Positions 11,921 through 23,540 are shown, counted from the first letter of the stretch. The stretch: 64,000 nt of DNA from Hirundichthys speculiger (GCA_018398805.1 JAGFBZ010000701.1:186001-250000); one strand, 5' to 3'. A program made the numbers and translations. The notes: a model not told the origin generated them from the letters alone.

Positions 11921-14900
11921 AGCACAGTTACAGTAACAAGGTGCTCCTAATTAACTATGGAATGAGATGGAGGAGGAAGAAGGGAGGAGGAAAGGGAAGG
12001 AAAGGGAGAAGAACAGTGGAAACACCGCTCAGCAAATCATGTTGGTACCATAATATGGTTATTTTTTTCCCATATCAAGTGTACAGCTGGGGAAGGATAT
12101 CCAGAAACAAAAAAAAAAAAAAAAAACACAAATAAGTGTACAAATGGAGACACTTAAAGTCTATCGAAACACAGGTGCTGACAATTCAAGAAGTTGAACA
12201 AGAAACTACAGAGAAAGGGAAAACACTTTCAAGTTAAAAGAGAACAAGAAAGCCAGCACCTAAATTTGACAAAACAGGAGAACATGAACAAAATCAGACA
12301 AACCCAAATCTAAATCCCAGTACCATGACGATGTAGGCGACTGTACTACTGCAGAATATGACGTGTAAGACCTCCTACACACTGCACGATATTTAGTTGT
12401 CGCTGACAGAAGGTCATCTTGGTGAAAGAATCGTGAGGACATCTTTGGTCTGTTGTCAAAATCGGCCGTCCTACGTCCTACAATGTGAGCAGTTTGATGG
12501 CAACCGTCACACTGGTCTTGCGACCAAAGACTACCTGATATAAATTAATAATCCTACGACTCCGTCTGCTTATTAGCCAATTAAAATGCAGCATGAATTG
12601 GAACTTAGCACCATTTCAAAGAAAATTAAGAATCCAAAGTTGACCTCTTCTTCCTAAACATGACCACGAACTCGTCTTTTTCACAGCTTTTTTAAAAGCA
12701 TTTTGACACACATGAACACTACAAAAGGGGTTTATTTTCATGTGTTGTGTTTTTTTTTATTACTTTCAGTACATACTGATGACGCACTTCCACATCCGTC
12801 CGCATCTCCACATCAGTCACTGCCTCCAATTCAAGAGGACTCATCAACGTACAGTACGCATACCATTCTGGACATCATACTGAGCAAATGTAAATCATAC
12901 AGAGTGAGATGTTATAATCTTATATGACTGCAGAAATCGTGCGGTGAACAGGAGCCCTAAGGGGGCAGGACTCACATTCATCCAGGGCCACTCAGAAATG
13001 TGTCTTTTTCTCCTCTATTCCAGGCAAATATAGAAAGGATCACCCCTTGTCTAACAGTCTGAGCTGATCTGTTCCTTGGCAAACTGATGGGAACAGAGTC
13101 TGGAATTTTTCTCGTCAGGTTCAGCTTGTCGACATTCTTCCCTGTTTTGTTCTAACCCTTTCGTTAAATCAACGCCTTCCGAATCAGTGTAGTTGGCGTA
13201 GTCGCTAGTTGCTTCAAAACCGGAGGTTTATGAGTCACTCAAAAGGCCCAAATGTAGCTGCAATGACTGGTTTCAACTGGCGCTGCCACCCAGTGGATAC
13301 CGTTTTCATGGTATTGAGGTTTCCCCCATTAAAGCAGCAAACCACGAGATCAAAGCAAGAGTTTTTTTTTTTCACGTTGAAATATCGGTTTCAACTTCAT
13401 TTGACATCAGGATGTGTCCCAGCTCTCGCGCTCACTCGTCTCTAGTCTCGGCAAAAAAAAAAAAAAAACAGCCAAAGCGTCTTTTTATCCTGGTGGTCTA
13501 TGGCAACAGCTGGATATCACTTTGCGGCAGTATGTCACACATCAAGAGCAACGAATCTAGGTCACAGAGCTACAGATGACATCATGACAGCAGCCTCAAG
13601 AAAGTAATGATGGAGGAGAAAACCAGAGGATGACAGAGCAAGAGAATAAACAAGAGTTCATCTTAGACAGTGAATTAAGTTATAAAGTGAATTAACCTCC
13701 AGACTTTAAGGGGACTAACCTGGTCAGCCAATAACTTGGCAAATATTCTGTCGCGTGGATCTGGTACCCTGCACAGTCATGTCTAGTGGTACAGAACCAT
13801 AGTAAAGTGTCCAAGAACATTCTTCAAAAGGAAATATTTCTTCTAATCATTTAATTACAACAGTTGGTTCATATATTACATTCTAAATTTATTATTGCAT
13901 TTACAACATAAATCATAAATGAAAAGGTTCTAAAGCCATTTGTAACAACCTCTAGTGCAAATATGAATGCATTTTTTTTTTAAATTAACTTACAAAAATA
14001 GTAATAGCTTCTATGACTGGGAGCAAATGTATACAAGCTAATAGATGCTATATTGTAACAGGCTTTTCTTTGCTTTCATGGCCACTGTTGTCACCTCCAC
14101 ATTGCAGAGGACAGTACCGTGGCACAGCTTTAAAGGTCAAAAGGAAGTGGCTTTTCCTCCAGTTTTGACAGGCAACAAAGAGATTATAATATTTTCATCA
14201 AAGAATTTTTACTCTGTTCTTTAGAAAATTATGTTCCTGGAACTTTAAATGGTTTCAAGAGCAAAACTTGCAGATCGGCTGAGGTGGCAAAAGCTAGTCT
14301 GTCTGAAACGAAGGTCGAGATCAGGAGAGGACGGCCTCCTGCTGTCCTCCTAAACTAGGGTTTTGATCCTTCGGGATAAAAAAATCACAAAGAAAAGACA
14401 AGACTTGTCAAAGGGTGAAATAATATCTCACTTAAAACATGAGGACAAAAGACTTCCGTTGGACTCAAACTCAGATTTCCCTAATGAGACGATTTGTTCT
14501 AATGCTGTCCGTCATCCTGACGAAACCCCCTTATCCCTGTCAGGTTGTGCCAGGAAAAATTTAACCTCTCTTTTATTAGATGAGAAGATTTTGCTTCTCA
14601 AAATCTGAGTCTTTCAGGTGGCAGTCTTTCCATTTTGTGGCAGATTTGCTGCAGGCTGCCAGGAGAGGCTTCTGCCTGGAGACGACCGGAGGGGACAGTC
14701 CTGCACCAGCGGTTGTACTCCTAAAAAGGTTCTCCAGTCTCCGTGGTGACTGGCCATGCTGGTCACCTGACTGGGCAGGGCCTTTCATTCAGGTGTGCTC
14801 AGCTTTACTCTTTCATCATTATGGAATCAGATGCAGATTCATGAGGAAGGACGGATCCTCTAATACCTTTCATTGATATCAAATAACACACAAACCATCA

Positions 14901-15552
14901 TCAACAGTCGCTGTGAAGTTAAACCTTGGTTTGAGCTTTCCTTATGCCTCAGACATCTGAGTTTGACAGGTACTGTACCTGGCTGGCCCTATAAAGTTAT
15001 TTCTAATGTGTTTCTCATTCGTTATTTTTATGCCCTCTATATACAATGTGTGACAGTTTTGTTTCTAAAATCACACAGTGATGAGCAAACTGGAGCAACG
15101 CTGGTGTTCAGTGTCTTCCTAAAGACGTTTTTATTTATAAACTAAGAAACTGAAAATAGAAATGCCATTTTGCAGCCCATGTAAGTCTACTGGGGGCAAA
15201 AAGAAAAAGAAATGAGCCAACGGCGTCCAGTGTGAGACCCAGATGGATAAAGAGTCGAAAAGCCACGAAAGATGGTTCAAATTGGTCCCTGATGGGGGGC
15301 CTGATGGCAAAAATATGTTGGGACCACATGGGTTGAATCATAGCAGGTCTACGACTACAACTTTGGATTCTTGTTTTTCTTTGGAATGGCACTAGGTTGC
15401 AATAATCAATACATGATTTCATGTTGACTGCCAGCTGCTCCGGGGAAGTCACATCCAGCCCTGAATCCTTCCACGCCGACCTAGAGCTGATCATGGTGGT
15501 CTGATTGTACAGTTAACAGCAGTAAACTGGAGTGATTATGTTTTTCGTAGAT
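11921..15552. other. Intergenic tract, possible hAT scrap, no gene
   Basis: An A run lies at about 12,109-12,126. Between about 12,360 and 12,560, CTACACACTGCACGAT and CGGCCGTCCTACGTCC resemble internal pieces of hAT-type MITEs, but no paired ends or duplication could be found. T/A runs occur at 13,362, 13,453 and 13,973. Open frames of 70-119 codons between 14,363 and 15,494 have no recognisable domain. Confidence 0.4.
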
Positions 15553-15781
15553 TAAAAGCTCATTTATTCTCCACTTTCGTACGTTCATACATCTGTCCAT
15601 TCCAAATATCCGTCCATTCCAAACATCGTTTACATCGCTATTCGTCAAACCTCCGTGTGCTATTCGTGTTTGTGTGGTTGTTTAGTAGCCCAACCACCAA
15701 GGGGCAGTGACAAGTCAAGTTGCTGGCATCAACAAACATGGCAAGTATTGAGGAGGTTGCAATATCTGCACTACTCCAGAG

Positions 15782-16964
15782 TAGGGATGGAACGGTTACC
15801 GGTATTACGGTAAAGCGTGGTAAAATTTAACGCGATAACGATTACCGTTTATGTTTGACTTCATCTCATTATCGCGGTCGGTTACCGGGATATGTAATAT
15901 CAGCCTCATTCAAGTCTGCAAGCGACTTGCGGCTGTGTCTCGCGTGAATATGTAGCTTGTAACATCGGCATCGTAACGCATGGCAGAAAGTGGTGATAGC
16001 ACGCAAGACATTTACCAACCCACTAAAATGACGAAAACCAAGGTCTGGGCATTTTTTTTTTTTTTTTTAACAATGCAGAGGGACAACTAGTGGAGGACAA
16101 TGATCCTGTCTGCAGAGCACCTGTTTACATTTTACTGTAATTTGTAAAAGCAACTTGAAGGAGCTAAGGCTAATGCTTCAAGCTACTGAGATGTTTGACC
16201 GAGAGTAACCTGGTCGACGCGCTTCGCTAACTCACATTTCGTAAACGTTAACGTTGCGTGTTAAACGAAAAAGCACCGGAACCATGTTCTCCTGATGCAG
16301 TTAAAATATTAATTTATTCCATGAACTGATACGACAACCATAACGCCGGCAGTTAGCGCCACAGTGGTCAAAAACCTTTTGCCCTTCCGGTTCAAACGCC
16401 TAACCAATAACAGTATTGGTAACAGTAACAATAAACTTTATACCTGACCCTCAGGTAACAACACAGCGACACCCACAGACACACAGAGTGAACTACAATT
16501 CATAACAATATATTTAGCTCCTATACAACTGTTTCTTTATTTGCACATTTATACGTATTTAAGGTTCAGCTTAAAGTCCAAAGTTTATTTCATTTGAACT
16601 TACACTATAATTTTTGTTCCTGATAATTGTTTGCATATTTTGACCTACTATGGTTGTTAAAGTGTTTATTTAAATTTGAACCAGACAAATAAGCTTTGTA
16701 CCTGTTATTTATTTTGTTTATTCAAAATAAAACCTCTTTCTGTGCCAGTTGTTTGCCCTTTTAATGGGAAAGTTTCATTTTGATAAGATTTTGTCTTCTG
16801 ATGTTTTAGTATGACAAGAAAATCACAAGATTTTGTGAAATTATTTAAATGTATGTCCTTTTTGGACATTTGTACAGCAATTAAGAATACCGAGATAATA
16901 TCGTAAACCATGATAATTTGGTCACTATAATCAACTTAAAATTTTCCATATCGTTACATCCCTT
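15782..16964 (+). mobile_element. hAT element, 1183 bp, with 8-bp target duplication
   Basis: The ends are TAGGGATGGAACG and, reversed, AAGGGATGTAACG. CTCCAGAG lies on both sides (15774-15781 and 16965-16972), a perfect 8-bp duplication typical of hAT. The subterminal TATCGCGGT / ATATCGTAAACCATGATA text is common in fish hAT elements. Its start encodes a BED-finger scrap but the catalytic region is gone, so it is non-autonomous. A related right end lies at 38,002 in the opposite orientation. Confidence 0.9.
15980..16135 (+). pseudogene. BED-type zinc finger N-terminus of a hAT transposase (ZBED-like)
   Basis: From ATG 15980 the frame reads MAESGDSTQDIYQP then KTKVWAFF, and after a T run picks up NNAEGQLVEDNDPVCR. 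KVW..F followed some 20 residues later by the V-C-R end of the first cysteine pair is the start of a BED finger as in ZBED1-like hAT transposases. The poly-T run replaces part of the finger and the rest of the transposase is missing. Confidence 0.6.
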
Positions 16965-17344
16965 CTCCAGAGACGAAAACCACTAAATGAAAGTCACTAC
17001 ATTAACGGGAAGCTCTTTTCTCTAATTCTATCGTTGAGTCAAACTGACGATGAACGTCATTTTGAGTGTTTTCGGATGTCCGCGATAACATTTTGTGACA
17101 TCATATAAATGTATAAAATTTTGGACAAACTCGCACAGCCGACCCTCACAGTTTTCCACTATTTTTGATCATAATTTCTTTTATTTTATGTTCTTGGTTG
17201 ACAGTAGACTCACTACTGCCCCCCCTGACTTCTGCTTGTATTGCTCCATTTTGTCTGTAATATTAAGCACCATGGCTACGCACCTAAACAAAATCAGCAC
17301 AGGATACTCAACGTTTCAAACGTAGAGTATAAATGGGCCTTAAC

Positions 17345-19083
17345 CCCCACCTATCTGCACTGTATGTTCCTGTGTTCCCACATCTGAGCAGATAACATGG
17401 TGAGCTGGAAATTGTCATGGCATTAAGAAATAGTGGCCTATGGGTTAAAAATACCAGTCTTGAGTTGTCATACACTAATACGTTCCATTAAATTACTATT
17501 ATCAAATATCAATAAAGGATTAAAGCAGCTGAAAATTCCAGAACAACTACACCCGCTGCCACATCAGAACCTCAAAGAGGACACAGTACAACGGAGGGAG
17601 TAGCACCTTCAGCCAAGGTTAGAGTGACTCACCACCTGCATACTAATGGCTGTAAAGCAGACTCCCTGTCTGCAGGTGATGAATGAGTGTCATGTCAACA
17701 GGGAAGGAGGAGGTGAAGAGGAGGAGGAAGATGAAATTTGGCTCTGGAGATGTTGCCCACAGGTAGCTCAGGCACAGACCTCAGGAAGCTCTAACCCCTT
17801 CACACTGCCATCTGTGGCTCAGGAGTGTGTGTGTGTGTGTTTGTGCTCGTGTCTATTAGCGCGTGCATTTGCGTGTGTTGGAATGTGTTTGTGAAACAAG
17901 CGCAGATAGTTTTAGTAGTTTTAAATGGCCACTCATTTGAGTGCATACTTTAACCTGCATGTTTGACTGCTCTTGTTTCACATACCGGTACACTTTTGTC
18001 ATTTTTGTGTTTTTTGTGATTTTTTTTTGTCGATCTCATGTACACACATCCACGCCCGGCAGCTCTGTCACCTCCCGCACCTCCGCCGAGCAGAACAGAT
18101 GGGATAACAGGAGAGAGGGTTCCCACGTCCGCTCTTCCACTTCGTCCAAACTCACGCCATCTCTGCCTGGCCTGCCTCAACAGAGCCAAAACCACCATGA
18201 CTCAGCCAAAACACACACATGTACACACACACACCTCTGCTTCGACCCATACATGCTTTTAAAAAAATTATACGCCACATCTGGTACTTTGGTACTCAGA
18301 TGGTCTGGAGTGACACCAGTAAGGTGAGGTAATGGCGCATCTCTGCAGATTGGAGGGACTCTTTTCATAATAAGTGGCTTGTGATTAAAGTCCAAAGGGT
18401 CATTCATTGCCGCATAATGACGAGAAAAAAAAAAAAAACAACAAAACAAAACAGGAGCAATGCTTTTAAAGTTATGTGCAATTTATTTTATTTTTTCTTC
18501 TGATAAACAGCACCGAATGTTATCACAAGCTGCAATAGCCGAGATTCATTGGACTCGTTTGCTTTGAAGCCATCCTCATTAAGTTTCTGGACGGAGTGAG
18601 TGTGGACTGGGACCGCAGAAGGGCCCGCCGCCAGAGCGGTTATCACCATCCAGAAACCACATTTACAGAAAATGTCAACGTTTCTCAGCAAAAACCCTGG
18701 CAAAATGCACAAACGCTCGCATTATCAGGCACAAGCCCTCATTTGTTTGTTGATATGGCACACTGTCAATGAGAAAATAAGAGCACATTTGGAGACTTGA
18801 ACAAGTTTTGGATTCAGGTCACCTGACCTACATCAGCGACTCCAGTCTAAGACCATTGTTTTGGCTCCAAGCTTCTTTGTTTTTTCTCTTCTCAGTCACT
18901 TTTAGGCTTGGATTAGGTGTCAAAAGCACCTGCTTGGGATTAGGAAAAGAAGGATTGTAGTCAATTATAGCCTTTAAAACCCCTAAAAGAAACCAAATTC
19001 TGAGATTGTCACGGTTCTGCTCCTCCCTCTGCCTGCTGCAGCTCAGGTAATCAGCACAAGTCAGTTCACCTGTTCTACTGAGC
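17345..19083. other. Intergenic, short TG repeats, no gene
   Basis: A short TG run lies at about 17,825-17,842 and CA-rich pieces near 18,210-18,235. Open frames on both strands between 17,941 and 18,449 overlap each other and lack recognisable domains. Confidence 0.4.
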
Positions 19084-19150
19084 CAATCCAACTTTATTGA
19101 TAAAGCACTTTAAAAAACACCAACCACAGACCAAAGTGCTGAACATTTAA

Positions 19151-19167
19151 AGGAGCTGTATGTAAGA
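19151..19167 (+). repeat. Left terminal inverted repeat of the TTAA transposon
   Basis: AGGAGCTGTATGTAAGA, preceded by TTAA at 19147-19150. It pairs with 23562-23578. Confidence 0.85.
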
Positions 19168-19387
19168 AGATTAATAAAACGAATCATAAAATGACCCTGA
19201 TATGTCAAAAGACATTTAAAAATCATGTTCATTTCAAATACTTATGTCACTGACAACAGCACTCAAGCCAGGATATTCCCTTTTAAAAAGAGGACTTGAG
19301 GGCTGCAAGTCTTGTTTTTGTTGTCATTTCGTGTTTTGGCCTGAAGCGCCACCCTCCACCTATCTCCCAATCAGGAAGTCAGTAGTG

Positions 19388-19457
19388 TTTCGGCATCCGG
19401 GTTGCCAGCTCCGCTCTCATTATCGCAGCAGCCGCTACGAACGTGTTGGATGTGAAA
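19388..19457 (+). promoter_or_regulatory. 5' region of the plus-strand gene, similar to the inverted 5' region of the ballast gene
   Basis: Upstream of the plus-strand ATG, the order is GCGCCACCCTCC (near 19,346), GGTTGCCAGCTCCGCT (19,400) and CGCAGCAGCCGC. On the minus strand upstream of the ballast gene, the order is GCGGCGTGTACCCTCC, GGTTGCCAGGTCGGCT (23,482 down) and GCAGCAGG. The likeness suggests the two promoters are inverted copies. No TATA box is evident in either. Confidence 0.5.
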
Positions 19458-21813
19458 ATGGCTAGTTTACCAAAACAAAAAAGACCTCGTTATGAATCCG
19501 AGTTACGTCGTGACAAGGTCCGCAATAAAACAAGGATTTGTATAGGAGGTGCTTTTGATAGATGGAGGCGGCTGAAAGCGGAGAAGAATTTGAAGACAGA
19601 CGCCAACGTTGCTGATTTTCTCCTGGACAGGTAAGATTCATAGCTAAATGTTTGGCTAACGCTAATTTACTTGGGCAAGGTAACAGAACAAGGTAACAAA
19701 GAAATTTCAGTATTCACTACGTCGGAGTATTCACTAGTTAAACAAAGTTATGCATGTTCGTGCACAGTAACGCTAGCGCATAACGTTATGGAGCAGGTGG
19801 GTCATCGAATTGAAAAGGTAAATAATTATTATTTAGAATATAAAAACGGTGACTGATATTGCTAACAATAGCAATGTAACGTTAGGCTAATAAGCGGAGC
19901 CCGTCAGTCATCGTGCCGTGGAAAACATTAGCATGGCCATGGTAATGTGAAACCTAATTGAGACAGTAGCCTAACGTTACCACGGTAAAACGATTTCTTA
20001 TTCATTCTTTGCATATATTGTGTATTACACGTGCTGCAAATTGACCCATCTGACCATTGCTAACGTTAGTTATTAGTGTCAGTCTTTTCTGATGGAACTG
20101 ATAAAAAACGTTAGCCATTGATGACGAATGCAGACGTAATTTTCCCCGCATTATCTTTGGTTAGACACTAGTCTGTGGTAAATGTTGGTTGTTGCATATT
20201 ATTGTAAATGTGTAGAGTGTTCCATAATTATGACAAAAACGCTTGTCTCTTCAGCTATTATGGCCCAAGCACTTCAACCCCAAGTAAAAGACAGTGGAAG
20301 AAGCACCACCTGACTGCACCATCACTCTCCAGTATTGGACATGCATCGTCTGAAACGCTTTCAAATCGGTCAGTGATCAGTGCCACGTTGTTTTCATTTT
20401 CATTTCATATTTGGAAGCATTTTTTGTCTAAAAAACACTAAACTATTTATAGAGAAGACCTGCCACCTACAGAGGAAGCATTGGAAGATGAGGAGTGCAC
20501 TGTGGATGCCTCAGAAGTTCTAGAGGAGAGGTATATAAATACTCTCAAGCTTTCGAATTTGTCTAAATATAAGAAATAATTTTGGTGGTGCTGCAAAACA
20601 GCTGATTCCTGCCAAGAGTTTCTTGTAAGTTGTTATAGTTGTCAATAATGTATGAAACTAACATGCAAGATGTTACCTTGATGTTGGATATTAGCTTATT
20701 GATTACCATAAGTACCTATCCAGAGGTGTCATTGTGGTCAATCAGATGACCCACTTACATTACTAACAATCATCATCATTAGCAGTGAATAATGTTCAAT
20801 TGCCATGCTTTTTGTGTCTGTCCATTATATTTCTGTATTATTTTGTAGGAGCTGTGGCTTGGGCTCCTACCCATGTCACAAATGAACACAGGTGGGTACA
20901 GGGAGGCTGCCAGCATGCAGACTTGGAATCAGGGGGAACTCAAGAGTGGCTTGAGCGAGGCTCCCACGGCACACACGAGGCCCTGAAGAGTATTGTGTGA
21001 AACAAGCGATGGCTCAACAAAGTTCACAAATACCTGAACTTCAGGTAATTTAATGAGTGTGTACACATACTGTACCTAGAAAGTGATTTTCAAAAAAAAT
21101 CAAAAAAATGTCTCTATGTCCCACCCCCCCACAGGTCCACTGCTGATCTGGAGTCCTTCCAAAACCATATTTTAATGTATGCCAGCAAGCACTCAGCATT
21201 TAGCCCTCCTGTCTTTAAGGCCAGGATGCTCCTCGCAGCGATGGATTACAAACTACCACAAGGACCCGCCCAGAGTTTTGCAAGTCTGATGGAAGCAAGC
21301 AGTAAGTGACATGCTCATTTCTACATGTTGGATGTTGGGAACCATTTTACCTGATTACACCATTGAAACTCTATATAAAACACTGTACTGTAAAACAATC
21401 TATTTTCTCTGCTTTTATTTTAGGTACAGGAGGCTGTACAAGAAAAATGCCCAAAGGTATATGCTGTACACTAAGAAGACATCGAAGACCTATGGCTACA
21501 TCCCAGAACTGCAAACAAAGATTCTGCAAAAGAGGCTAGCTGGTAAGGGAACGCCCAGGCGGAGGAGTCTTCGGCCCGATGACCCCAGAAAGTACGGCCC
21601 TCTTCCCCCTGTGCCGGCACCAACCAAGGAGGAAACTCCTGCGCACCCAAGTCAGGAGAGGTCTTGGTAGGTAGAATACCAGTTTATTTTTCTTTTGCAT
21701 CTGCGGCTACATACCACACACCAAGTTAGATGTAATGCATATTACATTTAATTTTAAAATAATCTAATTTCTGTTTTTATTTTGCTCTCCTCAGTGTCAG
21801 CATTCCAGAGTGA
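19458..21813 (+). pseudogene. Broken multi-exon transposase-like gene of the TTAA element
   Basis: Exons read by splice signals: 19458-19630, 20255-20368, 20453-20530, 20849-21044, 21135-21301, 21430-21667 or so, and 21795-21813. The first encodes MASLPKQKRPRYES and a compact motif IGGAFDRWRRLKAEKNLK / VADFLLD, seen at the N-terminus of a large family of fish mobile-element proteins. The fourth and fifth encode HADLES, WLERGSHG, NKRWLNKVHKYLNFR, then STADLESFQNHILMYASK, where the E of ADLE is a candidate third catalytic acid. The sixth gives KTYGYIPELQTKILQKR. The gene is dead or non-autonomous: the middle with the expected two catalytic aspartates is missing between exons three and four, exon phases do not match there or at exon six, and an in-frame TGA lies at 20998-21000. 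Family assignment is by memory of related proteins, not by search. Confidence 0.65.
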
Positions 21814-22025
21814 AGACCAGTGAAACCCGTTTCCAGAGCCTCTCAGCCCTTGTCATTTCCATTTTCTGCCACAAGCTGCTTTTAAAACCATTTCATAAAG
21901 TTTCCACAGTACAGAGCAGTTAATTGTTCAATAGTTATTTATACTATTTATACTGTTTATCCCTCGTTTTATTTATTTATTTATTTTTTACTGTTCCTCT
22001 ATATCGTAAATAGGAAAGCATTGTT

Positions 22026-22052
22026 ATTATAAATAAACTTTTTTTATTGAAC
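22026..22052. promoter_or_regulatory. Overlapping convergent poly(A) signals
   Basis: AATAAA on the plus strand (in ATAAATAAAC) and AATAAA on the minus strand (plus-strand TTTATT before GAAC) lie within about 20 bases of each other, between the stop of the plus gene (21,813) and that of the ballast gene (22,157). Each is placed where its gene would be expected to end. Confidence 0.55.
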
Positions 22053-22156
22053 AAGGAAGAAGGCTCTTTACAAACTTGGAACAAAACAAACAATTTGTAA
22101 AAAACAAAGTATATACAACAAGTAACTTCAAGTAAACTGGAGTCGGTAAAGTTTGT

Positions 22157-23461
22157 TCAAATTGTGGGTAGAAAGCCAGTGTACTGGCCTTGAGGGTCAG
22201 GGTATTTGTCCCTTATTCTCCAAATGCAGCAGCTGGGGATAACACGACGGTTACCCTGGCCCAGTGATTCAAGCTGCCAAAAGGTGTACTGCCGATAAGC
22301 AGCATATCTAAACTGCCTATTATCATCACCTGGCTCTGTAACTTCTGCTACCACCAACACATCATTCCTGTAGTCTCTGTGTAGACGCAAATAGCCATCT
22401 TCCAAGCAGTAAAGCTCGAAATGAGGCAATTTGCTTATGCAGTGCTCAGGCGCCTGGCCACAGCATTTCCTTTCTGCATCTGTGGCCATCTCCCTGCAGT
22501 TCCCACAGGTACAACATGGAAGAGCAGCTGCAGGTGGGAGAGTGGTGCTATCCAATGGAGGCAGGGCATCAAAAACCAATCCAGGGTTCCGGGAGAAGAT
22601 CCGGGTTGCTAGTGCTCGTAGCCCCATTTCACTCATGTTTTGAATGAGTTCCTAAGTAAACAAACCACAAAATAGCATTTGGCATTTACATTTGATTAAA
22701 ACTACATAAGATGCTGACATAGATACAGATGATGATATTACAAGTCATAATTTTACTGCCCAGCTCTCATCAGCCTCAAGAGAGGGTACCTCAAAAGTGA
22801 GGTCTAAATCAGGCTGAAACAAGTGAGAGCAGTACAAGCAAAGATCATCTGGTACAAGTGCTAGACTACCTTGACATAAACGTGTGTTCTAAGCATATTC
22901 TATCTTTTAGCCTGTGCAATAATTTAGTGTTTGGAAGTATCAGGCGTAATTCCACGGCAACATCCTCAATACCAAAATCGCATAATTTGGTCCACATACA
23001 TAGAACTTTTGGACATGTTTTTGATTTAAATTCTACACGTCATGTAATTTTTCATATAGCCTGATGTATTTTAGGAAAATTACCCTCGACTTTACATGTG
23101 GTATTGTCGACGTTACAAAAAGTTACCATCGATATGAGCCTATAGTGTTTCCAACCAAACAATAAATTACTGCATAGCCCAAAATTAGAATTTGCATGGA
23201 TTTCTCAAATGCGTTCATAAAAAGCTTTACATCGCAACACTAGCCTAATAAAGACATTTTTAACAGGGTAACTAACTGAAAACTTATGCTCCGACTGAAA
23301 TGTGGTAACATTTACGATTCTATTTGGCTAATCGCCATTAGTAAATTTTGCAGTACATTATTACTTCGCAAAAGATGTTTCATAAAGCAATAAATATAAT
23401 TAACAGAAAATAAACTTACTGTGTAGGACTCGTCGCATGACAGCCTACGTTCCTGCTGCAT
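22157..23461 (-). CDS. P2X7-type ballast (C-terminal intracellular) domain protein, 178 aa
   Basis: Two exons: 23461-23420 (14 codons, ending before GTAAGT) and 22651-22157 (after TTTACTTAG), joined in phase 0 to give 178 residues without a stop. The first exon encodes MQQERRLSCDESYT. The second has a helix-like start (ELIQNMSEMGLRALATRI) and then the cysteine-rich fold: CCTCGNC at 60-66, CC at 77-78, HCI at 84-86, RQFRYAAYRQYTFWQ at 127-140, and IPSCCIWRIRDKYP at 152-165 ending GQYTGF. In P2X7 receptors the same order (CxCGNC, CC, C-I, R-CAYR-Y-TW, LPSCCRWRIR-FP, GQYSGF) forms the ballast, which binds a dinuclear zinc site and guanine nucleotide. No transmembrane helix or P2X ectodomain is present, so this is a free-standing domain. 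The earlier in-frame ATG at 22636 would give a shorter, 159-aa form. It lies inside a TTAA transposon opposite a dead transposase. Function is unknown. Confidence 0.8.
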
Positions 23462-23473
23462 TCTGCAGCCGAC

Positions 23474-23540
23474 CTGGCAACCTCTGGTCGGGGAGGAGGG
23501 GGAGGGTACACGCCGCTCAACAGTATTTTGAAAGTGACTG
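23474..23540 (-). promoter_or_regulatory. 5' region of the ballast gene
   Basis: The minus strand upstream of ATG 23461 carries GGTTGCCAGGTCGGCTGCAG and a CCTCCCC-rich stretch, resembling the plus-strand promoter at the other end of the element. The start codon lies about 120 bases from the right end. Confidence 0.45.

Larger units (their letters stand above)
15738..17110 (+). pseudogene. HARBI1-like transposase N-terminus, split by a hAT insertion
   Basis: The frame begins ATG at 15738 (MASIEEVAISALLQR), is broken at the hAT target site after 15,781, and resumes at 16,973 with RKPLNESHY, LILSLSQTDDERHFECFRMS and AITFCDII before a stop near 17,101. The pattern, a short charged N-terminus followed by an F..YFRMS-type motif and a downstream D-I-I, is that of PIF/Harbinger nucleases just before the catalytic domain. 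The DDE core is absent. Joining across the hAT keeps the frame when one copy of the 8-bp duplication is counted. The piece is dead: truncated, interrupted and stopped. Confidence 0.7.
15556..17340 (+). mobile_element. PIF/Harbinger element interrupted by a hAT element
   Basis: The left end is AAGCTCATTTATTCTCCAC. The right end, read in reverse, is AGGCCCATTTATACTCTAC. TAA flanks both (15553-15555 and 17341-17343), the duplication expected of PIF/Harbinger. Without the 1.19-kb hAT insertion the remaining element is about 0.6 kb, so it was already internally deleted. It contains the first codons of a HARBI1-like transposase. Confidence 0.75.

Noticed and set aside
22421..22643. Plus-strand frames of 63-70 codons at 22.4-22.6 kb
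   Set aside because: They are antisense shadows of the ballast-domain exon.
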